Positions 1 through 7,433 of a stretch of 64,000 nucleotides of DNA are shown here, one piece after another. Source of the DNA: Nostoc sp. T09 (GTDB lineage Bacteria; Cyanobacteriota; Cyanobacteriia; Cyanobacteriales; Nostocaceae); NCBI RefSeq assembly GCF_002154695.1, contig NZ_MTAV01000001.1, positions 1 through 64,000 on the forward strand, written 5' to 3'. Each line of letters starts with the position of its first letter. The first letter of the stretch is position 1. The notes under the pieces are model-generated. The model had not been told where the DNA came from, searched no databases, and saw only the letters and a list, made by a program, of their open reading frames with translations. Both the position numbers and the translations under genes were made by a program.

Positions 1-358
1 CCTTTAACCTTTTCCCTTTCCCCCCTCTTGCAAAAATATATTTTTGCAAGAGGTCTAATAGATATTCCCAAATGCGTCGAATCTCTGCCTGGAAAGTTTC
101 GCGGTCAGTCTCGGCATTTTGAATCACTTGAGTGAAGTAATCAGCGAGTAAGACAACATCTTCATTTAATGACCCTACAGACTCTGTAAGATTGTCCACC
201 TTGAGGGTTAGCTGATCGAGACGCGCAGTAACCTGGGCGATTGCCTGAGTATTTGCCTGCTGCTGCCTTGCTGTATCACCCAGTGCGGTCGTCGTGAGCA
301 ATAGCATTTGCTCAATTCGGTCAAGTCTATTGGGTTGCTGATTAAATGCTTCAGTCAT
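1..358 (-). CDS. Hypothetical coiled-coil protein (partial, runs off left edge)
   Basis: An open frame on the minus strand starts at an ATG (358-356) and stays open to the window edge, giving about 119 residues. The protein is rich in Gln, Leu and Thr with heptad-like spacing, and reads as a long amphipathic helix (RLDRIEQMLL near the start, TARLDQLTLKVDNLTESV in the middle). Small coiled-coil proteins with this kind of opening are common in filamentous cyanobacteria, but I know no function for them. The last 25 codons visible run through a perfect 28-bp palindrome and then a Gly/Lys-rich low-complexity tail, which suggests that the original C-terminus was replaced by a repeat insertion. No partner gene is evident. 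Confidence 0.55.
   Translation of the reverse strand, partial: MTEAFNQQPNRLDRIEQMLLLTTTALGDTARQQQANTQAIAQVTARLDQLTLKVDNLTESVGSLNEDVVLLADYFTQVIQNAETDRETFQAEIRRIWEYLLDLLQKYIFARGGKGKRLK
26..53. repeat. Perfect 28-bp palindrome
   Basis: The two 14-bp arms (CTCTTGCAAAAATA and its complement) meet with no spacer. The flanking AGGTCTAAT recurs, with one change, at 58746-58753 beside another GCAAGAGG end, so the palindrome looks like two fused ends of a dispersed element. It lies inside the C-terminal part of the minus-strand coiled-coil frame. Confidence 0.75.
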
Positions 359-445
359 AGAAATTTTCGCTAAAAATTAACCTGGCAGATAGATTTCACA
401 AGCTGAATTGCAAGCAGGATAGAGTTTGCAGTTGTCACACTTCAG

Positions 446-649
446 TTACATTTCATAAAAATTTATGCTGGACACAGATAAAAAACAAGTGTTATAACTG
501 GCTTTTTGAGTTTGGATCTGGGAATTATCAATATAAGCAATGATATCTTCCTGTTTCACAGACTGATTTTTTATGAGATTAATCCTAGCAGCTTGCACAA
601 TTCGGATATCACCTGAGGAGGGAACCACAGCAAGAATTGTCTGCTCACG
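446..649 (-). pseudogene. Relic of an HlyD-family secretion adaptor (N-terminal part)
   Basis: Reading the minus strand from about 649 gives REQTILAVVPSSGDIRIVQA, then a shortened stretch, then NQSVKQEDIIAYIDNSQIQT, and then unrelated residues to a stop at 446. This resembles the N-terminal lipoyl-like region of cyanobacterial HlyD/RND adaptor proteins, where a segment such as GRINQIKVKE normally separates the two parts. Here that loop is partly deleted. No start codon with a ribosome-binding site is present and everything after the first lipoyl half is missing. HlyD adaptors normally pair with C39 ABC exporters, and one lies just to the right, but this fragment points the other way. The assignment is from remembered family sequence, not from a search. 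Confidence 0.5.
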
Positions 650-662
650 TGAATGACACTCT

Positions 663-2807
663 ATGCCTTATCAACTCATTCGTCAGCATAGCGAAGAAGA
701 TTGCGGAGCAGCTTGTCTAGCTACAATCGCCAAACATTACGGACGTATTTTTAGCCTTAACCGTGTTCGCGAAGCTGTAGGAACAGGGCAACTTGGTACT
801 TCTCTCTTGGGGCTAAGACGTGGTGCGGAAGCCTTAGGGTTTAATGCTAGAGGAGTTAGAGTCGCACCAGAAATTTTAGATAAATTACAAGAAATCGCTC
901 TACCTGCAATCATTCACTGGCAAGGTTATCACTGGGTAGTCTTGTATGGTTGTCGCGGTAAGAAGTATATCATTGGCGATCCGGCTGTTGGTCTTCGTTA
1001 TCTCTTGAAGGATGAGCTAATGGCGGGTTGGGCAAATCGGCTCATGCTGATTTTAGAACCAGATACTGTTCGCTTTTTTGCTCAACAGAGCGATCGCATT
1101 AACAATTTTCGGCGCTTTATCCAACCAGTCTGGAATTATCGCGCTATCTTAGGCGAAGCATTGATCGTCAATATTTTTGTGGGACTGCTGTCTCTGATTT
1201 CTCCTTTTCTGCTACAAATTCTTACTGATGATGTCCTAGTTCGCGGAGATACTAGGCTGCTAGTAAATATTGTATTGGCAGCTATTGTGATGAATTTTTT
1301 TAGCAGCAGCCTCAGACTTGTTCAATCTAACCTGATTACTCATTTTGCTCAAAGACTTCAGTTAGGACTGGTATTAGAATTTGGTCGGCAAATTCTTCGC
1401 TTACCTCTGACATACTATGAATCTCATCGGAGTGGTGAAATTATTACTCGGCTGCGAGATATTCAAGAAATTAATCAGCTAGTTTCTCAGTCAATCATTG
1501 GACTGCCAAGCCAGTTTTTCATCGCGCTGATATCCTTATGTTTCATGTTGTTCTATAGCAGTAAGCTGACGTTAATTGCTCTAATTTTTTCAGTAGCGAT
1601 GACATTATCAACCTTGATTTTCCTACCTATTCTGCAACAAAAAACGCAAAATTTATTGGTTTTAGAAGCTGAAAATCAAGGTATTTTAGTTGAAACTTTC
1701 AAAGGAGCAATAACGTTTAAAAGTCTAAGCGCTGCTCCGCAATTATGGGAAGAATTTCAGAGCCAATTTGGCCGAGTTGCCAATTTAGCATTCAAAACGA
1801 TGCAGATTTCAGCTATTAATAATATCTTTTCTGGGTTAGTGTTTGGAATTAGCAGCATTCTCCTTTTATGGTTTGGTAGCAGCCTAGCGATCGCTAGAGA
1901 AATCACAATTGGACAATTGCTAGCTTTCAACAGCATGAATAGTAATTTTCTCGGTTTTATTAGTACATTAATTGGTTTTGCTAATGGACTTGTGCAGGCT
2001 AAAACTTCTATTCAACGATTAGCAGAAGTGCTCGACGTAACTCCAGAAAATCAAGGAGACGAACAAAAGCCTTGGGTAGAATTTTCTCCTAATTCCGACA
2101 TCGTCTGTATTAATCTTAATTTTCACCATACAGGCAGAGTTGACCTCCTGAAAGATTTTTCACTGACAATTCCTGGTGGTAAGATAGTTGCTTTGGTGGG
2201 TCAATCAGGCTGTGGTAAAAGCACTTTGGCAAAACTAATTGCTGGATTTTACTCGCTACAATCTGGCAATATCCGGATTGGTGATTACAATTTGCAAGAT
2301 ATATCTCTTGATTCACTGCGTCAACAAATTGTCCTAATTCCTCAAGAAGCCCATTTTTGGAGCCGTTCAATTATTGAAAATTTCCGCTTAACTGCTCCTT
2401 ATATCAGCTTTGAGACAATTGTTCATGCTTGTAAACTAACAGGTGCAGATGAATTTATTAGTCGGCTACCTGATAAGTATCAAACTGTTTTGGGTGAATT
2501 TGGTGCCAATATCTCAGGAGGTCAGCGTCAGCGTCTAGCTATAGCTAGAGCGATTATCTCCAATCCGCCAATTTTGCTCATGGATGAATCTACTGGTGCT
2601 TTAGATCCAGCTAGTGAATCACATTTACTAGATCAATTATTAAGCGATCGCTCTGGTAAAACTACAATTCTGATTAGTCACCGACCCCATGTTATTCAAC
2701 ACGCAGATTGGATCGTTGTCCTGAATGAGGGGCGATTAATTGCTCAAGGATGTTTCGAGGATTTGCAAGCTCAACCCGAAAACCCTCTGTTTTTCTTAAA
2801 TTCTTAA
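663..2807 (+). CDS. C39-peptidase ABC exporter (bacteriocin/RiPP type)
   Basis: A 714-residue inner-membrane transporter that should cleave double-glycine leaders and export the remainder. Residues 1-130 are a peptidase C39 domain with Cys14 (EEDCGAAC), His90 (GYHWVVLY) and Asp106 (IIGDPA). Residues 155-440 are the ABC transmembrane domain. The nucleotide-binding domain follows, with Walker A GQSGCGKST at 513-521, signature ISGGQ at 617-621, Walker B ILLMDE at 637-642 and the switch His673. All catalytic residues are present, so it should be active. It stands at the head of a same-strand block with the two GG-leader genes and the YcaO enzyme, which are its probable substrates and modifier. 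The HlyD adaptor expected for a Gram-negative exporter is missing apart from an antisense relic upstream. Confidence 0.93.
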   Translation: MPYQLIRQHSEEDCGAACLATIAKHYGRIFSLNRVREAVGTGQLGTSLLGLRRGAEALGFNARGVRVAPEILDKLQEIALPAIIHWQGYHWVVLYGCRGKKYIIGDPAVGLRYLLKDELMAGWANRLMLILEPDTVRFFAQQSDRINNFRRFIQPVWNYRAILGEALIVNIFVGLLSLISPFLLQILTDDVLVRGDTRLLVNIVLAAIVMNFFSSSLRLVQSNLITHFAQRLQLGLVLEFGRQILRLPLTYYESHRSGEIITRLRDIQEINQLVSQSIIGLPSQFFIALISLCFMLFYSSKLTLIALIFSVAMTLSTLIFLPILQQKTQNLLVLEAENQGILVETFKGAITFKSLSAAPQLWEEFQSQFGRVANLAFKTMQISAINNIFSGLVFGISSILLLWFGSSLAIAREITIGQLLAFNSMNSNFLGFISTLIGFANGLVQAKTSIQRLAEVLDVTPENQGDEQKPWVEFSPNSDIVCINLNFHHTGRVDLLKDFSLTIPGGKIVALVGQSGCGKSTLAKLIAGFYSLQSGNIRIGDYNLQDISLDSLRQQIVLIPQEAHFWSRSIIENFRLTAPYISFETIVHACKLTGADEFISRLPDKYQTVLGEFGANISGGQRQRLAIARAIISNPPILLMDESTGALDPASESHLLDQLLSDRSGKTTILISHRPHVIQHADWIVVLNEGRLIAQGCFEDLQAQPENPLFFLNS

Positions 2808-2893
2808 TTAGCAAGTTTAATTAGTAATCCTGGCAGGTATTAAGGGAATACTGAGAGAGAGACAAATAGCCAAAGTTGACTAATTTTAATTAT

Positions 2894-5557
2894 ATGAGTT
2901 GGCACTATATTCTCAGTATTGCTGGATTATTTACTATTTGCAATCTGGCATTTGCTAAACCCTGTGATGCTCAGGCGATCGCGGCAGATGGTACTCTCCC
3001 TACAAACGTTGCTTCTCCTGATAATCTCAATTTCACAATTACAGGTGGTAGCCAAGTAGGAGGTAATCTTTTTCATAGCTTTAGTCAATTTTCTGTACCA
3101 ACTGGTGGTTCCGCCAACTTTAATAATCCTACCTTTATTCAAAATATTATTAGTCGAGTAACTGGAAGTTTATCTTCCTATATCGATGGCAAAATTCAAA
3201 CCATTGGCAATGCCAATCTATTCTTAATTAATCCCAATGGAATTATCTTTGGTCCCAATGCCAAATTAGATATTGGTGGGTCATTTTTAGCTACTACCGC
3301 CAACAGTTTGAAGTTTACTGATGGTAAAGACTTTAATACATCCGCAGATGGAACTCCGCCTTTACTAAGTATAAATCTTCCTATCGGATTACAGTATGGC
3401 AGTAACTCAGCAGCTATCCAATTACAGGGAGCCAATCTTGCAGTAACGACAAACCAAACACTGGCGCTAATTGGTGGTGAAGTAACTATGAATGGTGGTC
3501 AGTTGAGTGCAGATAGTGGCCGTATTGAATTGGGTGGAGTAGCAGGTTCAGGTACGGTTAAACTTTCATTAATAGGGAGCCAGTTTCAATTAAGTTTTCC
3601 TAGCGATTTGGTTAGAGCCAATGTATTACTTACCAATGATGCTATGGTCACAACCAGTGGTGATGGAGGCGGTAGTATCCAACTTACAGGGAAGCAGTTA
3701 ACAATTAATAACTCCCGTGTAGAAGCAGGGACACTAGGCGCTATTTTAGGAGCAAATTTGATATTAAATGCTTCAGATGCCGTCATCGTATTAAATAACA
3801 GCACGACTGGAATTTTTGATCGGGGATTATTTGCTGAAAATAGTGGTAGTGGAGCCAGCTTAGGAATCACAATAAATACTAGCAAACTTCAGGTTGAAGG
3901 TGAAGCTCGCATATCTACCGCCGCCTTACCTGGTTCCTCAGGAAAAGGAGGAGATTTAACCATCAATGCTACGGATGCAATTGAACTAAGTGGTGTAGAT
4001 TCAGTAGATACTTCTTTATTTACTGGATTATTGACAGATACATACGGTAGTGGTTCAGGAGGAAACTTAACTGTAAATACGGAGCGATTATTTGTTCATC
4101 ACGGAGCACAAATATCGGCTGCAACCTTCGCTGATGCAAAAGGTGGAACTCTCACAGTAAATGCTGCTAATAGTGTGGAATTAATTGGAGTCGCACCCTC
4201 AGATCTCCTAGTCAGTGGTTTGTTTACAGCAGTTCAACAAGGTAATGGACAAGCTGGAGATTTAATAGTTAACACAAGGGAGCTAATTATTAATGATGGA
4301 GCACAAATTTTCGCTGGTACTTTAGCAGCAGGAAATAGCGGCAACATGATTATTAATGCTAGCGATTCTGTCAATGTCAGGGGGGTTTCACCTATTTATC
4401 ATTTTCCTGGTGGTCTTTTCAGTGGCACAAATCCAGATAGTACAGGTAATGCAGGCAATATAACAATTAATACTAAGCAATTAACAGTGCAGGATGGCGG
4501 TAATATTGCTGTTGAGACTCTCGGTTTGGGTAAGGGAGGAATACTCACCATCAATGCAACTGAATCTGTTCAATTATTAGGGCAAGGGCCTCTTAGGGAA
4601 GACCCATTAGACTCAACCCGCTTAATTCCCACCTTTAGCAGTTTATCTGCAAGTGTTTTAAACAAAAATAATATTAATAACGCTGGCAACTTAGAAATTT
4701 CTACGGGAAAATTATTATTGCAAGAGGGTGCGCGGTTAAGTGTTGATAATGAAGGCTTAGGTCAAGGTGGAAGTATTAATATACAAGCTAATTCAATAGT
4801 GCTTGATAATGCAGGCAATCCTCAACAAGACTCAGGAGGAATTCAAGCTACAACCAAATCAGGTGAAGGCGGTAATATCACCTTACAGGTTAAAGATATT
4901 TTATTAATGCGCAACGGCAGTAAAGTTACTACTGATGCTACAGGTGGTAATGGTAACGGTGGTGATATAAATATTAGTTCCAGTTTATTAGCTGCTGCTG
5001 AAAATAGTGATATTACAGCTAATGCAATTCAAGGTCGAGGTGGGAATGTTCAAATTACAACTCAAGGAATATTTGGGATTGAGTTTCGTCCTGAACTTAC
5101 TTCTGAAAGTGATATTACAGCTAGCTCTCAGTTTGGATTAAATGGTGCTGTGGAAATTAAAACTCTGGCTATTGATCCAAGTAAAGGAATTGCTGTTTTA
5201 CCAGTTCAGCCAAATGATGCTTCGACATTAATTACTCAAGGTTGTGGACAGTATAACCCAGAACAATACAGCCGTTTCATTGTGACTGGAAGGGGTGGGT
5301 TACCACAAAATCCAGAGGTAGTGTTGGGTAGTGACACAATTTTAGAAGATATCCAAACAGTCCCAATTTCCGCAAGTAGCGATCGCTCTAGAATAGCTGT
5401 TACTTCTGCAACTTTACCATTGCCTACCTCTGATGAGATTGTAGAAGCTCAGGGACTTGTAGTTGGCCCTCAGGGAGAGGTATTTTTAACAGCACAAGCA
5501 CCAGTCATCACGCCTCATACTTCTGGACTGTCTCCAGCTAGTTGCTATACACATTAG
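2894..5557 (+). CDS. Filamentous-haemagglutinin-like secreted adhesin (TpsA type)
   Basis: About 887 residues. I chose the ATG at 2894 over an in-frame TTG at 2876 because the signal peptide then starts properly (MSWHYILSIAGLF, cleavage near FAKPCDAQA). Residues 30-140 are a two-partner-secretion domain with the hallmark NANLFLINPNG and IFGPNAKLDIGGSF motifs. The middle is a beta-helix built from about 15 imperfect repeats containing GGxLTINA and LTVxxGAQI phrases. The C-terminus carries the conserved ITQGCG and TGRGGLPQNP segment usual for cyanobacterial members. Such proteins cross the outer membrane through an Omp85-type TpsB partner, and none is encoded in this window. The gene follows the C39 exporter by 86 bp, so the two may be cotranscribed, but the function linking them is unknown. 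Confidence 0.88.
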   Translation: MSWHYILSIAGLFTICNLAFAKPCDAQAIAADGTLPTNVASPDNLNFTITGGSQVGGNLFHSFSQFSVPTGGSANFNNPTFIQNIISRVTGSLSSYIDGKIQTIGNANLFLINPNGIIFGPNAKLDIGGSFLATTANSLKFTDGKDFNTSADGTPPLLSINLPIGLQYGSNSAAIQLQGANLAVTTNQTLALIGGEVTMNGGQLSADSGRIELGGVAGSGTVKLSLIGSQFQLSFPSDLVRANVLLTNDAMVTTSGDGGGSIQLTGKQLTINNSRVEAGTLGAILGANLILNASDAVIVLNNSTTGIFDRGLFAENSGSGASLGITINTSKLQVEGEARISTAALPGSSGKGGDLTINATDAIELSGVDSVDTSLFTGLLTDTYGSGSGGNLTVNTERLFVHHGAQISAATFADAKGGTLTVNAANSVELIGVAPSDLLVSGLFTAVQQGNGQAGDLIVNTRELIINDGAQIFAGTLAAGNSGNMIINASDSVNVRGVSPIYHFPGGLFSGTNPDSTGNAGNITINTKQLTVQDGGNIAVETLGLGKGGILTINATESVQLLGQGPLREDPLDSTRLIPTFSSLSASVLNKNNINNAGNLEISTGKLLLQEGARLSVDNEGLGQGGSINIQANSIVLDNAGNPQQDSGGIQATTKSGEGGNITLQVKDILLMRNGSKVTTDATGGNGNGGDINISSSLLAAAENSDITANAIQGRGGNVQITTQGIFGIEFRPELTSESDITASSQFGLNGAVEIKTLAIDPSKGIAVLPVQPNDASTLITQGCGQYNPEQYSRFIVTGRGGLPQNPEVVLGSDTILEDIQTVPISASSDRSRIAVTSATLPLPTSDEIVEAQGLVVGPQGEVFLTAQAPVITPHTSGLSPASCYTH

Positions 5558-6097
5558 ATAAACCCAAAATAAATTCCCTAGGAGATAGATTGTAGAAAAA
5601 TTATTAGAGATTGAATAAAGTTACCAAATTGATAAAACCGTATTATTACTGGCTTAAAAGTTCAATAAAATTTAAAAAATAAATTTATTTTAAAGAGTAT
5701 ACAGATGTTCATATATTTATGAATATCAACATAAATCTAGTAAGTTCGGTGCTGTAGCTCCTAATCTAAATTAATTCACTTTGGTAAATAAGGAAATTTA
5801 CGTAAATCTTTTTAAAGATTGGATAAAGCAGACAAATGGCTATTCGCGTCCTCTTACCATGTCTTTTTTAAAGTTGATTTTACAATAGGGAATTTACATT
5901 GAGGCAGTTTACGCCAACAATGTGATTAAATGACAGTCTATTAATTAGGAGAGGATGCAGTCCCAACAAAAAATTATCAGCACAAGTAAATAACTTGTTG
6001 CGGATATAAATGCTCAACAACTAGTCAAATGTATTTTCAGATTTCTAACTTAGAGATAAACCTGGCTAGCCTTTACTGCTAATCACTCTACACACTA
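5558..6097. other. Gene-free AT-rich spacer before the precursor genes
   Basis: About 540 bp with no credible reading frame. It is strongly AT-rich and holds a palindromic AAAATAAATTTATTTT stretch near 5679-5694. It most likely carries the promoter for the leader-peptide genes. I could not define a -10/-35 pair with confidence. Confidence 0.5.
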
Positions 6098-6652
6098 ATG
6101 GTTAAATATATGCACTTGAATTCTAACAACTTGACAACTACAGAAAGTCTGATTGAAGATCTGAGCGATGAAGAATTAGCCGCTTGTGTTGGTGGTTGTG
6201 ATATTCAGCTTACTGTTAGCAAACGAAAGGTTGCAGAAGTCCCACTAGTTGAATTGCCATTAGTGGGAGATGTCTCTGCCAATATCACTACTATAGGAAT
6301 CACTTACGATCCTAATGGCTCAGGTCGCTTTAAGAGCGATCGCAATGTTAAAGAAGAAGTGGCTGAGGTTGATGTCCACGCCATTCTCAAAGGAATTGCC
6401 AGTTTACCCATCACCACCTGGAAGTATAAAAACCAGGATGAAACAATTCGTCATATTGGCCCAATGGCACAAGACTTTGCTGCAACATTCAACGTTGGTG
6501 AAAGCGATCGCTTTATCGAAGTTGTAGATGCCAACGGTGTAGCTTTGGCTGCAATTCAAGCACTGTACCAAGTGATGCAACAGAAAGACTCTCGAATCGA
6601 TGAACTGCAAACACAGTTACTTCAGCTAAAGCAACAATTAGCTGAGAAGTAA
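6098..6652 (+). CDS. Double-glycine-leader precursor fused to peptidase S74 chaperone domain (copy 1)
   Basis: 184 residues. Residues 16-33 form a classic double-glycine leader (ESLIEDLSDEELAACVGG), the type cut by C39 exporters. Residues 34-79 are a variable segment starting with Cys34 and containing a hydrophobic EVPLVELPLV stretch. From residue 80 on, SDRNVKEE opens a peptidase S74 / endosialidase intramolecular-chaperone domain, with WKYKNQDETIRHIGPMAQDF and VVDANGVALAAIQALYQVM following the family pattern, and it ends in a coiled coil. Ser80 and Lys85 have the spacing of the self-cleaving Ser-Lys dyad of phage tail spikes. Inference: export removes 1-33, the S74 domain trims itself off, and a 46-residue product is left. 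The ATG at 6098 is used, and an in-frame ATG 12 bp on is possible. Confidence 0.85.
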   Translation: MVKYMHLNSNNLTTTESLIEDLSDEELAACVGGCDIQLTVSKRKVAEVPLVELPLVGDVSANITTIGITYDPNGSGRFKSDRNVKEEVAEVDVHAILKGIASLPITTWKYKNQDETIRHIGPMAQDFAATFNVGESDRFIEVVDANGVALAAIQALYQVMQQKDSRIDELQTQLLQLKQQLAEK

Positions 6653-6848
6653 ACTTAAGTTTCAGCTGCTATGCCAGTACTTATCCAATTTTAAATAAAA
6701 ATTAAACTTGAGTTATCGATCAATTACCATAGCTCTCTTTTAAATCTGTGCCAATTCGTGGAAGTCAGGGAAAAACTGCATCTACTTAACAAACAGATTG
6801 GTGCACTTATTGTACAAAATAAATTTAATTAAATCCGCATAAAGCTAT

Positions 6849-7379
6849 ATGTACACCAATGAGCAAAAACCTGTAACCACAGCAAGCCTAATTGAAGAAT
6901 TATCGGATGATGAGTTAGCAAGTTGTGTTGGAGGTACTGGCTACATTAATCCTGGAGGACAGGAAGTTCCGGGAAATTCTGGAACACTAAAGGCTGCTGG
7001 ACTAAAAAATAACCCAAATATGTATCTAGACCCCAATGGTTCAGCTCGTTTCACAAGCGATCGCAATGCTAAGGAAGCGCTGGCTGAGGTTGATGTCCAC
7101 GCCATTCTCCAAGGTATTGCCGATTTACCCATCACTACCAGGAAATATAACAATCAGGATCAAACAATTCGCCATATCGGCCCAATAGCAAAAGATTTTG
7201 CCACAACTTTCAACGTTGGTGGAAGCGATCGCTTGATCAATGTTGTAGATGCCAATGGTGTAGTTTTAGCAGCAATTCAAGCACTTTATCAAAAGTTGCA
7301 AGCACAAGATAGCCAAATCAATAGTCTTAATCTCCAAATTAGTGAGATAAAGCAACAACTTCTGCTAAATTCGCAATAA
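6849..7379 (+). CDS. Double-glycine-leader precursor fused to peptidase S74 chaperone domain (copy 2)
   Basis: 176 residues, paralogous to the gene 196 bp upstream. The leader ASLIEELSDDELASCVGG (12-29) is nearly the same. Residues 30-69 are variable, rich in Gly, Asn and Pro, and share nothing with copy 1 until LDPNGSARFT. Ser70 and Lys75 (SDRNAK) open the S74 chaperone domain, followed by RKYNNQDQTIRHIGPIAKDF and the VVDANGVVLAAIQALY helix, then a C-terminal coiled coil. The region outside leader and chaperone has diverged completely, as expected if it is the functional product. The gene ends 54 bp before the YcaO gene, supporting co-expression. Either copy could instead be a trimeric secreted fibre that uses the chaperone only for folding. 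Confidence 0.85.
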   Translation: MYTNEQKPVTTASLIEELSDDELASCVGGTGYINPGGQEVPGNSGTLKAAGLKNNPNMYLDPNGSARFTSDRNAKEALAEVDVHAILQGIADLPITTRKYNNQDQTIRHIGPIAKDFATTFNVGGSDRLINVVDANGVVLAAIQALYQKLQAQDSQINSLNLQISEIKQQLLLNSQ

Positions 7380-7433
7380 ATTATATCCATTGCAAAATAA
7401 GCTTCACTGCATCTATATTTAACTACCAGAGTT

